Of a stretch of 64,000 nt of DNA, positions 1 to 10,315 are shown piece by piece. Within the stretch, counting starts at the first letter, position 1, and each line of letters begins with the position of its first letter. Made by a program: the position numbers and the translations under genes. Under the pieces are notes generated by a model. The model was not told the origin of the DNA. It was given only the letters and a program-made list of their open reading frames with translations, and made no database searches. This DNA is from Ralstonia sp. 25mfcol4.1 (GTDB lineage Bacteria; Pseudomonadota; Gammaproteobacteria; Burkholderiales; Burkholderiaceae), in assembly GCF_900104095.1 (NCBI RefSeq), contig NZ_FNJO01000011.1:1-64000 (forward strand), written 5' to 3'.

Positions 1-75
1 CGTTGATAGGCTGGGTGTGGAAGCGCAGTAATGCGTTAAGCTAACCAGTACTAATTGCCCGTAAGGCTTGATCCT
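1..75 (+). rRNA. 23S ribosomal RNA, 3' end (partial)
   Basis: The first 75 bases match the conserved 3' terminus of bacterial 23S rRNA: the GTTGATAGGCTGGGTGTG block, the AAGCGCAG block, then GCTAACCAGTACTAATTG and a terminal GGCTTGATCCT. The gene begins outside the window. The 120-bp spacer that follows leads to the 5S gene and holds no tRNA. Confidence 0.93.
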
Positions 76-195
76 ATAACCAGTGTGTTTGACCTGGTGG
101 GACGTGAGTCCGCGTGTGCCACATGGCATACAACACAACCTCTTTACTACACCCCGATTCGCTGCGCTGATGCATGTCAGCGCGGCAACCCGTCA

Positions 196-312
196 TGCCT
201 GGTGACCATAGCAAGTTGGAACCACCCCTTCCCATCCCGAACAGGACCGTGAAACGACTTTGCGCCGATGATAGTGCGGACTACCCGTGTGAAAGTAGGT
301 CATCGCCAGGCT
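196..312 (+). rRNA. 5S ribosomal RNA
   Basis: A betaproteobacterial 5S rRNA of about 117 nt. The ends pair (GCCTGG at 197-202 with CCAGGC at 306-311), and the conserved loops CCACCCCTTCCCATCCCGAAC and the GTGAAAGTAGGTCATCG block before the 3' strand are present. It closes the rRNA operon. Confidence 0.93.
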
Positions 313-323
313 CTTATACCCAG

Positions 324-354
324 AACCCCCAAGCCCTCAAAGCTTGGGGGTTTT
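324..354 (+). terminator. rho-independent terminator of the rRNA operon
   Basis: An 11-bp perfect stem (AACCCCCAAGC at 324-334 with GCTTGGGGGTT at 342-352) is followed by TTTT. It lies 12 bases after the 5S gene. Confidence 0.9.
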
Positions 355-705
355 GCTTTGGGGCGACGAAACGCGAAAGCCGTTCCAGAGCTTGTATCGC
401 CCGACTAAAAAACGCAAAAAAAGCCGGCGGATCTCCCCCTTGGCCTCCCGGCGCACCTGCCGTGGTTGGTCCCACCTGTCCATAGAACAAATTCGAAAAG
501 CACAGCCCGTCATGTTGGCTGTTGTATTGAGGGTACCCGAGCATTCCGGGTACGCGATGCATCTGATATCGTCTGCCTCCAAGTGCTGAAAAATTCAGCA
601 CGAAGCAGTCAGCAATACCAAGCCTCGGCGCCGAACAGCCAGGATGTTGGGATTTCGACGAACGGGTAAGTATCGGGTATCAGGGTCCAGGGGGTTATCG
701 TGGCC
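355..705. other. intergenic region after the rRNA operon
   Basis: About 350 bases between the rRNA terminator and the DUF3047 lipoprotein gene. I see no tRNA, no convincing coding frame and no clear -35/-10 pair. A GGGGG run at 690-694 is the likely ribosome-binding site of the next gene. Confidence 0.5.
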
Positions 706-1659
706 ATGAAGTTTCGGCCAGCACTGGCTTGTGTGGTGAGCGCGCTCGCGCTCGCCGGTTGTGCATCATCGACGGTCGCACCGACCGATCCATCAAAGTT
801 GGCCAACGTCTCGGACGGAAATTGCGCGACGTTCGCGCAAAAAGGCTTGCTGAACGCCGCCGTTCCAAGCCAGCCGGCCGATCCGCTCGCGCTGGCGAAT
901 CGGACGGCGCATCGGGCGGCGAATACCGGACCGAATAGCGCGGCCGAATCGGAAGCCGGCGGCGACGGCGAGGCTGAATCCGACGCCACGTCGTTACCGT
1001 TGCTGGCCGAACTGCCTCTTTTCTCGGCATTCGCCTCCCCTGCAGGCCCCACTGCGAGTCCGACAGGCTGGCAGCCCTGGAAGGTCAATCGCAACAAGAC
1101 GCCCACCCGTTATTCGCTGACCGAAGTCGACCAGCGCACCGTGCTGCATGCCGAGGCCGACGGGTCCGCGTCGGGCCTCTACGTCCCGCTTGAACAGCGC
1201 GATCCCGGCATGTTGCGCTGGATGTGGAAGACGCGCGATGTGATCCGTGTCGCGGATAACGCGGTCAGCCATCGCGAGGATGCCCCACTGCGGATTTTCG
1301 TGGCATTCGATGGGGATCGCAGCACATTGTCGCTGAAAGACCAGTTGATGTACGAAATGGCGCGCATCACCACGGGGCGGGAAATGCCATATGCCACGTT
1401 GATGTACATCTGGGGCGGTAAGCGTCCGGTGGGCAGTGTTCTGAACAATCCGCACACGGACCGCGTTCGCATGATCATCGTGGATTCAGGCACGCGCCAT
1501 ACCAACGAATGGCGATGCCATGAACGTGACCTGCGTGCAGACTACCGCAAGGCGTTCGGCGCCGATCCCGGCAAGATCCTCGCGGTTGGCCTGATGACCG
1601 ATACCGACAACACCAAGAGCCGCGCCGAAGCCTGGTACGGCGATATCGCGCTGGACTAA
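706..1659 (+). CDS. DUF3047 family lipoprotein
   Basis: A predicted lipoprotein of 317 aa. It has a short positively charged N-terminus, a hydrophobic stretch and a lipobox ending LAGC within the first 20 residues, so it is probably lipid-anchored in the envelope. A low-complexity Ala/Ser/Glu linker (about residues 45-110) leads to a C-terminal DUF3047 domain, recognised by the WQPWK.NR.KTPTRYS opening, the HAEADGSASGLY strand and the conserved MYIWGG and SRAEAWYGDIAL segments. The biochemical function of this family is not known to me. I chose the ATG at 706; a GTG at 700 adds two residues and sits only 5 bases from the GGGGG. The gene stands alone, with a convergent gene after it. Confidence 0.8.
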   Translation: MKFRPALACVVSALALAGCASSTVAPTDPSKLANVSDGNCATFAQKGLLNAAVPSQPADPLALANRTAHRAANTGPNSAAESEAGGDGEAESDATSLPLLAELPLFSAFASPAGPTASPTGWQPWKVNRNKTPTRYSLTEVDQRTVLHAEADGSASGLYVPLEQRDPGMLRWMWKTRDVIRVADNAVSHREDAPLRIFVAFDGDRSTLSLKDQLMYEMARITTGREMPYATLMYIWGGKRPVGSVLNNPHTDRVRMIIVDSGTRHTNEWRCHERDLRADYRKAFGADPGKILAVGLMTDTDNTKSRAEAWYGDIALD

Positions 1660-1697
1660 GCCGACCGCCGTTCCAGGCCGGACACCGGGGGCGCCCG

Positions 1698-2723
1698 CTA
1701 GCCGACGCTCAGGTCTTCCAGCGCCAGCAGCGCGAAGGTGGCGAGCCAGTGAGTCGCTACGTAGTGGCCTTCCACGGCCTGCGGCAGGGACACTTCCAGA
1801 TGGTCGGACCAGGCGCGCACCGCCAGCGGCTGCAGTGGCGACGGCAAGGCCGGGCCCAGCAGCCGCCAGCACCAGGCGCGCGTCAAATTCAGACCGTCCA
1901 GATGAGACATTTTCGGATCGGTCCGATCCGCGACAGCCACTGGGGTCAGCCAGGTCCCGAGTTCTGCCTGTCCCGGCGAAAACAGCTCCCACCATTCCGC
2001 AAAGCCGCAGTCGTCCATCACCTGCCGCATCAGCACCGCCTCCATCAGGCCGCCCGACAGGAATTCGTCGCCGCCCGGCTCGTACCGGGCGGGATAGCGC
2101 AGGTCATGCGCGAACCAGCGATGAGCCCGGCGCACGATCGACTTGCGCAGGGCCGGATGCTGGTCCTGCCGCGCGTAGAACAGCGCCATCACCAGCGCAA
2201 ACGCACTATTGAAATGGGTGCCGGTGCGAACCGGGAAGTCGGCGACGTCGATGTAGTCCATCAGACGCTGGGCCAGATGGTTGGCCAGCGGCGCGCAAGC
2301 GGCGGCCCACCTGGCCGCCTGCGGGTCTTTGAGACCCAGCGCACCCAGTTCGGCCTGCAGCCGCAGCACCCACGCCCAGCCGTAAGGCCGCTCGAAGGTT
2401 CGGGAGCCCGGCCGTTCGAAATAGGCCAGTTCCGTGGCGAACGCCTCCGGGCGGAACTGGGCATCGAGTGCTTCGCGGATACGGCCGCCATCCGGCAGGT
2501 TGGGACGCAAGACAAGCAGCCGCACCAGCAGCCAGTGCATGTGCACAGACGAATGCCAGTCGTAGCTGCCGTAGAAGACCGGGTGGCTGACCGCCGGCGC
2601 GGCCAGGTCGCCCGCATCCACCATCAGGTGGTCCACCTTGTACGGATACGGACGCACGATGTTGTCGAGCGCCACCTGGGCAAATCGCGCCGCCATGGCG
2701 TCGTCCAGCAGCGTATGAGGCAT
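1698..2723 (-). CDS. DUF2891 family protein
   Basis: A soluble protein of 341 aa with no signal peptide. The motif HPVFYGSYDWHSSVHMHW near residue 67 and the later GTHFNSAFAL and HLDGLNLTRAWCW segments are hallmarks of the DUF2891 family, which looks like an all-alpha barrel related to glycosidase or epimerase folds (inference from the aromatic- and His-rich motifs). No enzymatic activity is established to my knowledge. It lies 33 bases downstream of an M20 amidohydrolase on the same strand, so the two may be cotranscribed, and this pair is divergent from a peptide ABC transporter. Confidence 0.75.
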   Translation of the reverse strand: MPHTLLDDAMAARFAQVALDNIVRPYPYKVDHLMVDAGDLAAPAVSHPVFYGSYDWHSSVHMHWLLVRLLVLRPNLPDGGRIREALDAQFRPEAFATELAYFERPGSRTFERPYGWAWVLRLQAELGALGLKDPQAARWAAACAPLANHLAQRLMDYIDVADFPVRTGTHFNSAFALVMALFYARQDQHPALRKSIVRRAHRWFAHDLRYPARYEPGGDEFLSGGLMEAVLMRQVMDDCGFAEWWELFSPGQAELGTWLTPVAVADRTDPKMSHLDGLNLTRAWCWRLLGPALPSPLQPLAVRAWSDHLEVSLPQAVEGHYVATHWLATFALLALEDLSVG

Positions 2724-2756
2724 CGCGGGTCGCCTGAAACGTCGATCAGTGCCGGA

Positions 2757-3950
2757 TCAGGCCGGCGCCAGCCATTTCTCCACCAGCTTGACGAAGAACG
2801 TGGCGCCCACCGGCAGCAGTTCGTCGTTGAAGTCGTAGCTGGGGTTGTGCAGCATGCACGGGCCCATGCCATGGCCAGCCTCGCGATGCGCGCCCTCGCC
2901 GTTGCCGATGAACAGGTAGCAGCCCGGCTTTTCCTGCAGCATGAACGAGAAGTCCTCGGCGCCCATGGTCGGTTCCACGTTGCCGTCGACGTTTTCGGCA
3001 CCCACCAGTTCGCTGGCGATGCCCACCGCGAACTCGGCTTCGGCCGCGCTGTTGATGGTAGGCGGATAGTTGCGGCGGAATTCGAAATCGATCGTGCAAT
3101 CGAACGCCTGCGCTACCGCCCGCGACACTTCTTCCATGCGCCGTTCGATCAGATCGAGCACTTCCACGGTGAAGGTGCGCACCGTGCCGCCCAGCCAGAC
3201 TTCATTGGGCACGATATTGGTGGCGTCGCCGCCGTGGAACTGCGTCACCGAGATCACGGCGGTGTCGATCGGCCGCTTGTTGCGCGTGATGATGCCCTGC
3301 AGGGCCGATACGATCTGGGCGCCCGTGAACACCGGGTCGGCGCCGTTGTGCGGCATGGCTGCGTGCGCGCCCTTGCCGCGCACGATGATCTTGAATTCGT
3401 TGCTCGATGCCATCAGCGGGCCGGTCGTGGTGCCGAACGAGCCGACCGGCATGCCCGGCCAGTTGTGCATGCCGAATACGGCGTCGCACGGAAAACGGTC
3501 GAACAGGCCGTCCTTGATCATCTCGCGCGCGCCGCCGCCGCCTTCTTCGGCCGGCTGGAAGATCAGGTGCACGGTGCCGTCGAAATTGCGATGCTCGGCC
3601 AGGTAGCGCGCGGCGCCCAGCAGCATCGCCGTATGGCCATCATGGCCGCACGCGTGCATCTTGCCCTCGTGTTGCGAGCGATGGCCGAAGGTGTTGGCTT
3701 CCTGCAGCGGCAGCGCGTCCATGTCGGCACGCAGGCCGATGGTTCTGGCGCTATTGCCATGGCGGATGACGCCGACCAGGCCCGTAGTGCCCAGGCCCCG
3801 ATGGACCTCGATGCCCCAGGATTCCAGGTTCTTGGCCACCACGTCGGCGGTGCGCTGTTCCTCGAAACACAGTTCGGGATGCGCGTGGATGTCACGTCGG
3901 ATGGTGCGGATTTCGGCTTGCGCCTGCAGGATTTCGGGGATGAGCTTCAT
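2757..3950 (-). CDS. M20 family metallo-amidohydrolase (hippurate hydrolase / aminoacylase type)
   Basis: A cytoplasmic enzyme of 397 aa, the usual length for the M20D group that hydrolyses N-acyl amino acids or related amides. Metal-binding signatures are present: RADMDALPL (about 74-82), CGHDGH (101-106), the glutamate pair in PAEEGGGG (135-136) and MHNWPG. The C-terminal part has the EDFSFM block and the HNPSYDFND segment with the last metal-ligand histidine. Start ATG at 3950. It is transcribed away from the adjacent peptide ABC transporter, suggesting that imported acylated or peptidic substrates are cleaved here (inference). The real substrate cannot be told from sequence. Confidence 0.9.
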   Translation of the reverse strand: MKLIPEILQAQAEIRTIRRDIHAHPELCFEEQRTADVVAKNLESWGIEVHRGLGTTGLVGVIRHGNSARTIGLRADMDALPLQEANTFGHRSQHEGKMHACGHDGHTAMLLGAARYLAEHRNFDGTVHLIFQPAEEGGGGAREMIKDGLFDRFPCDAVFGMHNWPGMPVGSFGTTTGPLMASSNEFKIIVRGKGAHAAMPHNGADPVFTGAQIVSALQGIITRNKRPIDTAVISVTQFHGGDATNIVPNEVWLGGTVRTFTVEVLDLIERRMEEVSRAVAQAFDCTIDFEFRRNYPPTINSAAEAEFAVGIASELVGAENVDGNVEPTMGAEDFSFMLQEKPGCYLFIGNGEGAHREAGHGMGPCMLHNPSYDFNDELLPVGATFFVKLVEKWLAPA

Positions 3951-4364
3951 GATGCCGGTCCGGGCAAATGGGGCAATTGGATACCCCCGATCATACGACG
4001 CCTATCGTAGAAGCGCCAAAACAAGGCGATCCCGGCACCTCCGGCCGGCCCGGGGCACATGCCGGTGCGCGGACGAGCACGGCGGGCATACCTTGGCGCC
4101 GGCAGCGGTAACGGCCGGACGCCGTCCGCATCCGCGCGCTGGCGCAGCGCAGCATCGGGCGATGCCCCCCGGGCGGGTGGGTTTCCCCGCATGGCGGGCG
4201 CCCTGCAGTGCTGGAACAGTTCATGCTTGAAGAGCCCGGCCGGTCGCGTGCCACGTTGCCCAGCAGAACGCCGCACCAAAATGCGGCGCCCTGCGTGGGA
4301 CATTCGGGACGGCGCGACTGATCCTTATCGTCATTTCAAGACTTCCCACTGGGAGAATCGTGCG
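3951..4364. other. divergent intergenic region between M20 gene and peptide ABC operon
   Basis: 414 bases that must hold the promoters of both the minus-strand M20-DUF2891 pair and the plus-strand ABC transporter operon. Visible structure: a small inverted repeat TACGA/TCGTA at 3994-4009 just outside the M20 start, and a 7-bp hairpin CGCCGCA/TGCGGCG at 4269-4288 in the ABC leader. I could not pick a convincing -35/-10 pair. Confidence 0.4.
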
Positions 4365-5966
4365 ATGTCCCTTCGTCACGTCAAGAAGGCTGTCGGCAAG
4401 GCGGTCGGTGCCGTCCTGCTGACCGGCGCCCTTGGTCTCGGCCTGGCCAGTCAGGCCCAGGCGGTCGATCTCAAGATCGCCATGAGTTCGCCGCCGACCT
4501 CAATGGATCCGCATTTCTATAACCTGTTCTCGAACATCAATGTGTCCGAGCACGTGTTCGAGACGCTGATCAAGCTCGACCCCGACAGCAAGGTGGTGCC
4601 GGGCCTGGCCGAATCGTGGAAGCTGGTCAACAACCTCACGTGGGAATTCAAGATCCGCAAGGGCGTGAAGTGGCATGACGGCACCGAAATGACCACCGAC
4701 GACATCGCGTGGTCGCTGGACCGCCCGGCCACCATCGTCAACAGCCCGGGCAAGTTCGATGTGTACACCAAGGCGATCATCAACAAGAAGATCATCGACA
4801 AGTACACGATCCAGGTGACCACCAACCAGCCGTACCCGCTGATGCTCAACGACCTGACATCGGTGTTCATGGTCCAGAAGAAGGCCACGCAGGGCTTGTC
4901 TTCCGACGACTTTGCACAGGGCAAGGGCATGGTCGGCACCGGCCCGTTCAAGTTCGTCAGCTATGCGCGCGACGACCGGGTCGAACTGGTGAAGAACCCC
5001 GACTACTGGGGCCCCAAACCGGCCTGGGACAAGGTGACGCTGCGCTTCATCCCGAACCCGGCCACGCGCCTGGCCGCGCTGCTGTCGGGCGACGTGCAGG
5101 CCATCGAGAACGTCCCCACGCCGGACCTGCCGAAGGTGCGAAGCGATCCCAAGCTGTCGTTCTTCTCGAAGATCTCGCACCGCGTGATCTACCTGTACTT
5201 CGACGTCAAGCGCGACAAGTCGCCGTTCGTGACGACCAAGGACGGCCAGCCGATGGACAAGAACCCGCTGAAGGACGCGCGCGTGCGCATCGCCATCAGC
5301 ACGGCCATCAACCGCCAGGGCATCAAGGACCGCCTGATGGAAGGCCTGTCCGAGCCGACCAACAACCTGGTGCCGCCCACGCTGTTCGGCCACAACCCGG
5401 CGCTGAAGACGCTGAAATACGATCCGGAAGCGGCCAAGAAGATGCTGGCCGACGCCGGTTATCCGAACGGCTTCGGGCTGACGCTGCATACGCCGAACAA
5501 CCGTTACGTCAACGACGAGAAGATTGCGCAGACCATCGCGCAGAACCTGACCCGCATCGGCATCAATACCAAGGTGGAAGGCATGCCGATGGCCACGTAC
5601 TCGTCGAAGGCGATCAAGCGCGAATGGTCGTTCGGCCTGGTGGGCTGGGGCGCCCAGACCGGTGAGGTCAGCTCGCCGCTGCGCGCGCTGGTGGCGTGTG
5701 AAGACTCGAAGAAGGGCTTCGGCACGACCAACTGGGGCGAGTACTGCAATCCGAAGATGGACACGGTGCTGGAAAAGGCACTGGCCACCGTGGACGACAA
5801 CGAGCGATCGAAGCTGCTGCAGGAAGCCACGGCCATCGTGGTCCTGGACGGCGGCATCATTCCGATCCACCATCAGGTGACCACGTGGGCCACGCAGAAG
5901 GGCATCACGTATGTGCCGCGTACCGACGAACGTACCTACGCGCACCTGTTCAAGCCTGCCCAGTAA
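4365..5966 (+). CDS. peptide/opine ABC transporter, periplasmic substrate-binding protein (SBP family 5)
   Basis: A 533-aa periplasmic solute-binding protein of the DppA/OppA type. It has a Sec signal peptide with a Lys/Arg-rich start and probable cleavage after residue 33 (SQAQA). Family hallmarks are the SPPTSMDPH opening, the WEFKIRKGVKWHDG segment, GTGPFKFVSY and a C-terminal lobe with NNRYVNDEKIAQ. The ATG at 4365 is preceded by GGGAG; the frame is open further upstream, but that extension lacks features. First gene of a five-gene operon (binding protein, two permeases, two ATPases), so it supplies the ligand specificity. Ligand unknown; short peptides are the default guess. Confidence 0.9.
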   Translation: MSLRHVKKAVGKAVGAVLLTGALGLGLASQAQAVDLKIAMSSPPTSMDPHFYNLFSNINVSEHVFETLIKLDPDSKVVPGLAESWKLVNNLTWEFKIRKGVKWHDGTEMTTDDIAWSLDRPATIVNSPGKFDVYTKAIINKKIIDKYTIQVTTNQPYPLMLNDLTSVFMVQKKATQGLSSDDFAQGKGMVGTGPFKFVSYARDDRVELVKNPDYWGPKPAWDKVTLRFIPNPATRLAALLSGDVQAIENVPTPDLPKVRSDPKLSFFSKISHRVIYLYFDVKRDKSPFVTTKDGQPMDKNPLKDARVRIAISTAINRQGIKDRLMEGLSEPTNNLVPPTLFGHNPALKTLKYDPEAAKKMLADAGYPNGFGLTLHTPNNRYVNDEKIAQTIAQNLTRIGINTKVEGMPMATYSSKAIKREWSFGLVGWGAQTGEVSSPLRALVACEDSKKGFGTTNWGEYCNPKMDTVLEKALATVDDNERSKLLQEATAIVVLDGGIIPIHHQVTTWATQKGITYVPRTDERTYAHLFKPAQ

Positions 5967-6019
5967 GCCAGCCGGGCAGGGCGGGGCCGCCAAGGGCCGG
6001 CGGCTCCGGTATGATCGCG

Positions 6020-6047
6020 GCCCCGGTCTTCCACGAGAAGCCGGGGC
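6020..6047 (+). other. intra-operon hairpin after the binding-protein gene
   Basis: A stem of 10 pairs (GCCCCGG-t-CTT at 6020-6030 with AAGCCGGGGC at 6038-6047, one bulged T) lies in the 165-bp gap between the binding-protein and permease genes. It has no T-run. Such hairpins commonly protect the 3' end of the upstream message, raising binding-protein levels over those of the membrane parts (inference). Confidence 0.5.
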
Positions 6048-6131
6048 GATGTCCCCACGATGTCCCCCGTGGGCCGCGAACCCGCCGGCAGTGCGCCACC
6101 GCGCGCCGGCGAAAGGATAGGCGTCTGGAAA

Positions 6132-7109
6132 ATGCTGGTCTTCATCATCCGGCGACTGATGCAGAGCGTGGTTGTGCTGCTGGTCATGTCGTTGCTCGTG
6201 TTTCTTGGCGTTTTTGCGATCGGCAATCCGATCGACATCCTGATCAGCCCGCAGGCCGACCAGGAAGACATCAAACGCACCATCGCCGCGCTCGGCCTCG
6301 ACAAGCCACTCTGGGAGCAATACTGGATCTTCCTGCAGAACGCGCTGCACGGAAATCTGGGCACCTCGTTCGCGCACGGCACGCCGGCGCTGAAGCTGAT
6401 CTTCGAACGCATGCCGGCCACGATGGAGCTGGCGGTGTGCGCCATCCTGCTGGCCATCGTGCTGGGCATCCCGCTGGGGCTGTGGGCAGGGCTGCGGCCG
6501 AACGGCGCGGCCGGCAAGACCATCATGACGGTGTCGATCCTGGGCTTCTCGCTGCCCACGTTCTGGGTCGGGCTGATGCTGATCATGGTGTTTGCCGTGC
6601 AGCTGGGCTGGCTGCCATCGAACGGGCGGGGTGAGACCGTCAGCGTGCTGGGCGTGCCGCTGAGCTTCCTGACCGTGGACGGCATCCGGCACCTGATCCT
6701 GCCGGCCGTGACGCTGTCGCTGCTGAACATCGCCATGGTGATCCGGCTCACGCGTGCCGGCACGCAGGAGGCGATGCTGCAGGACTACGTGAAGTTCGCC
6801 CGTGCCAAGGGGTTGTCCAACAGCCGCATCGTCGGCGTCCACGTTCTTAAGAATATTCTGATCCCGATCGTCACCGTGATCGCGCTGCAGTTCGGCTCGA
6901 TCATCGCGTTCGCGATCGTGACCGAGTCGATCTTCGCGTGGCCCGGCATGGGCAAGCTGATCATCGATTCGATCCAGTTGCTGGACCGCCCGGTGATCGT
7001 GGCCTACCTGATGGTGATCGTGACGCTGTTCATCCTGATCAACCTGGTGGTGGACATCGTCTACAGCATGCTCGATCCGCGCGTGCGCATTGCCGACAAC
7101 AAGGGCTGA
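6132..7109 (+). CDS. peptide ABC transporter permease (DppB/OppB type)
   Basis: A 325-aa inner-membrane permease with about six transmembrane segments, beginning MLVFIIRRLMQS, the standard opening of DppB-like proteins. The cytoplasmic EAA coupling loop is visible as DYVKFARAKGLS...HVLKN near residues 220-245. I chose the ATG at 6132, with AAAGGA at about 6113-6118; upstream codons in frame look like leader sequence. It should form the translocation pore with the next gene product, 3 bases downstream. Confidence 0.9.
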   Translation: MLVFIIRRLMQSVVVLLVMSLLVFLGVFAIGNPIDILISPQADQEDIKRTIAALGLDKPLWEQYWIFLQNALHGNLGTSFAHGTPALKLIFERMPATMELAVCAILLAIVLGIPLGLWAGLRPNGAAGKTIMTVSILGFSLPTFWVGLMLIMVFAVQLGWLPSNGRGETVSVLGVPLSFLTVDGIRHLILPAVTLSLLNIAMVIRLTRAGTQEAMLQDYVKFARAKGLSNSRIVGVHVLKNILIPIVTVIALQFGSIIAFAIVTESIFAWPGMGKLIIDSIQLLDRPVIVAYLMVIVTLFILINLVVDIVYSMLDPRVRIADNKG

Positions 7110-7112
7110 GCC

Positions 7113-8045
7113 ATGAGCACATCGACCGTTCCCCAGCAAGCCCCGGCCCAGCCGGCGCCGGCCGCCAAGGACCAGACCCCGTGGCGCCGCTTCGCGCGGC
7201 AGTTCTTCGAAAGCAAGCTCGCGGTGCTGGGCCTGGTGACGCTGCTGCTGATTATCCTGATCGCGATCTTCGCGCCGCTGCTGGCACCGCAGAATCCTTA
7301 TGACCTGGCCACACTGGACGTGCTCGACGCGCGCCTGGCGCCGGGCGAGCAGGCCGGCAGCGGCATGACGTTCATCATGGGCTCCGACGAGCAGGGCCGC
7401 GACATGCTGTCGGCCGTGATGTACGGCCTGCGCATCAGCGTGGGCGTGGGCGTGGTCAGCACGGTGATCGCCCTGCTGCTCGGCGCCACGCTGGGGTTGC
7501 TGGCCGGCTTTCTCGGCGGGCGCACCGAGGCATTCATCATGCGTGTGGCCGATCTGCAGCTGTCGTTCCCGCCGATCCTGCTGGCGCTGATTCTTCTGGC
7601 GTTCTTGCGACCCGGCATCGGCAATATCGTGATCGCGCTGGTGGCGGTGCAATGGGCCTACTACGCCCGCACCACGCGCAGCGCGGCGCTGGTGGAGCGG
7701 CGCAAGGAATATATCGAGGCCGCCACCTGCCTGGGGCTGCCGCCGCAACGCATCATGTTCCGCCACCTGCTGCCCAACTGCCTGCCGCCGCTGATCGTGA
7801 TCGCGGCGCTGCAGGTGGCGTCGGCCATCACGCTCGAAGCCACGCTGTCGTTCCTGGGGCTGGGCGTGCCGGTCACGGAGCCGTCGCTGGGCATGCTGAT
7901 CGCCAACGGACAGCAATACATGCTGTCCGGCAAGTACTGGATCAGTTTCTTCCCGGGCATCGCGCTGGTCATCACCATCGTGGCGATGAACCTGGTTGCC
8001 GACCAGTTGCGCGACGTGCTGAACCCCCGCCTGCAGACGCAGTAA
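7113..8045 (+). CDS. peptide ABC transporter permease (DppC/OppC type)
   Basis: A 310-aa inner-membrane permease. The N-terminus has a Pro/Ala/Gln-rich cytoplasmic tail, then a first membrane segment (about 36-56, LAVLGLVTLLLIILIAIFAPLL), the periplasmic FIMGSDEQGRDMLS motif typical of DppC proteins, and a later five-helix core with the EAA loop YIEAATCLGLPPQRIMFRHLLPN. Start ATG at 7113, three bases after the previous stop, implying translational coupling. It is the second half of the transmembrane channel. Confidence 0.9.
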   Translation: MSTSTVPQQAPAQPAPAAKDQTPWRRFARQFFESKLAVLGLVTLLLIILIAIFAPLLAPQNPYDLATLDVLDARLAPGEQAGSGMTFIMGSDEQGRDMLSAVMYGLRISVGVGVVSTVIALLLGATLGLLAGFLGGRTEAFIMRVADLQLSFPPILLALILLAFLRPGIGNIVIALVAVQWAYYARTTRSAALVERRKEYIEAATCLGLPPQRIMFRHLLPNCLPPLIVIAALQVASAITLEATLSFLGLGVPVTEPSLGMLIANGQQYMLSGKYWISFFPGIALVITIVAMNLVADQLRDVLNPRLQTQ

Positions 8046-8063
8046 GACACCAGGAGAGCCGAA

Positions 8064-9058
8064 ATGACCCAGCCAACCCTGGTCGTAGAAAACCTAAAAA
8101 CGCAGTTCTTCACGCGTGCCGGCGTGGCCAGGGCCGTGGACGATGTGTCGTTCTCGGTGGGCCGTGGCGAAATCATGGGCCTGGTGGGCGAATCGGGCTC
8201 AGGCAAGTCGATGACCGGCTATTCGATCATGGGCTTGATCGATCCGCCGGGAAAGGTCGTGGACGGCCGCATCGCCCTGACCAGCCGCGACGGCGTGACG
8301 CGCGACCTGCGTGCGCTCACCCCGGCCCAGCAGCGCGACGTGCGCGGCAACCGCATCGCCATGATCTTCCAGGACCCGATGATGACGCTGAATCCGGTCC
8401 TGCGCATCGACACACAGATGATCGAAGCCGTGCGCGCGCACGACGACGTCAGCAAGGCCGCCGCCCGCGAGCGGGCCCGCAATGCGCTGGCGCGTGTCGG
8501 TATCCCGTCGCCGGACGAGCGTCTGCAGGCCTATCCGCACCAGTTTTCGGGCGGCATGCGCCAGCGCGTTGCCATTGCCATCGCGCTGCTGAACAAGCCC
8601 GACCTGATCATCGCCGACGAACCGACCACGGCGCTCGACGTGACCATCCAGGGCCAGATCCTCTATGAAATGCAGACGCTGTGCCGCGAATCGGGCACGG
8701 CGCTGATCTGGATTACCCACGACCTGTCCGTGGTGGCTGGGCTGGCCGACAAGGTCTGCGTGATGTATGCCGGCAGGATCGTCGAATCCGGCGATGTGCG
8801 GCGGGTGCTGGAGCAGCCCCATCATCCCTACACGCACGGACTGATCGGCTCGGCGCCGTCGCGCAATCCGCGCGGTGCGCCGCTGCGGCAGATTCCCGGC
8901 ATGACGCCGTCGCTGCTGAACCTGCCCGGCGGCTGCTCGTTCCGCAACCGCTGCCCGTACGCCACCGACGTGTGCAGGAACGATCCGCCGCTGGCCATTT
9001 CGCCAGATGGCCGGCAACTGCGCTGCTTCCACCCGGTGCATGCCCAGCAGGAGGCCGC

Positions 9059-9062
<4 letters not shown>
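8064..9062 (+). CDS. peptide ABC transporter ATP-binding protein (DppD/OppD type)
   Basis: A 332-aa ATPase. Walker A is GESGSGKS at 42-49; the ABC signature is FSGGMRQR; Walker B is [12 protein letters not shown]; the switch histidine follows in WITHDLSVV. The C-terminal oligopeptide extension includes [14 protein letters not shown], the cysteine-rich tail of this family, which in DppD/OppD proteins can hold an iron-sulfur cluster. RBS AGGAGAG lies before the ATG. The stop codon overlaps the next start (ATGA), so the two ATPases are translated together and should form a heterodimer. Confidence 0.92.
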
Positions 9063-10123
<1,061 letters not shown>

Positions 10124-10165
10124 GCGAAGCGGGCGGTTTTCCAATCGAAACCCTTGACTGGCGCT

Positions 10166-10300
10166 CGCTCCCCGCTCCCATGTAAGTTGGGAGAGGGGTT
10201 GGGGGAGAGGGCATGGCGGTCAATTTGCCGCTATCGCATCCTGAGCGGCGCGGCCCTCTGCCCCGCCCCTCTCCCGCAGCGCGGGAGAGGGGAGAAAACC
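10166..10300. repeat. inverted pair of REP-like palindromic repeats (BIME-like)
   Basis: Two related GC-rich units face each other. Unit A (about 10166-10212) reads CTCCC...GGGAGAGGGG then TTGGGGGAGAGGGC; unit B (about 10252-10300) is the reverse complement version, GGCCCTCTGCCCCGCCCCTC then a CTCCCGC..GCGGGAG hairpin. The pair fills the gap between two convergent genes, a usual place for extragenic palindromes, and may help stop transcription from both sides. A similar single unit occurs at 53867-53908. Confidence 0.65.
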
Positions 10301-10315
10301 GTCGCACCACACCCC

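Noticed and set aside
1749..4010. 753-codon plus-strand open frame antisense to the DUF2891 and M20 genes
   Set aside because: Shadow of two genes with clear family motifs.
4500..7916. 1138-codon open frame antisense to the ABC transporter genes
   Set aside because: Same artefact: Gln/Arg/His-rich, no domain, covered by well-supported permease and binding-protein genes.
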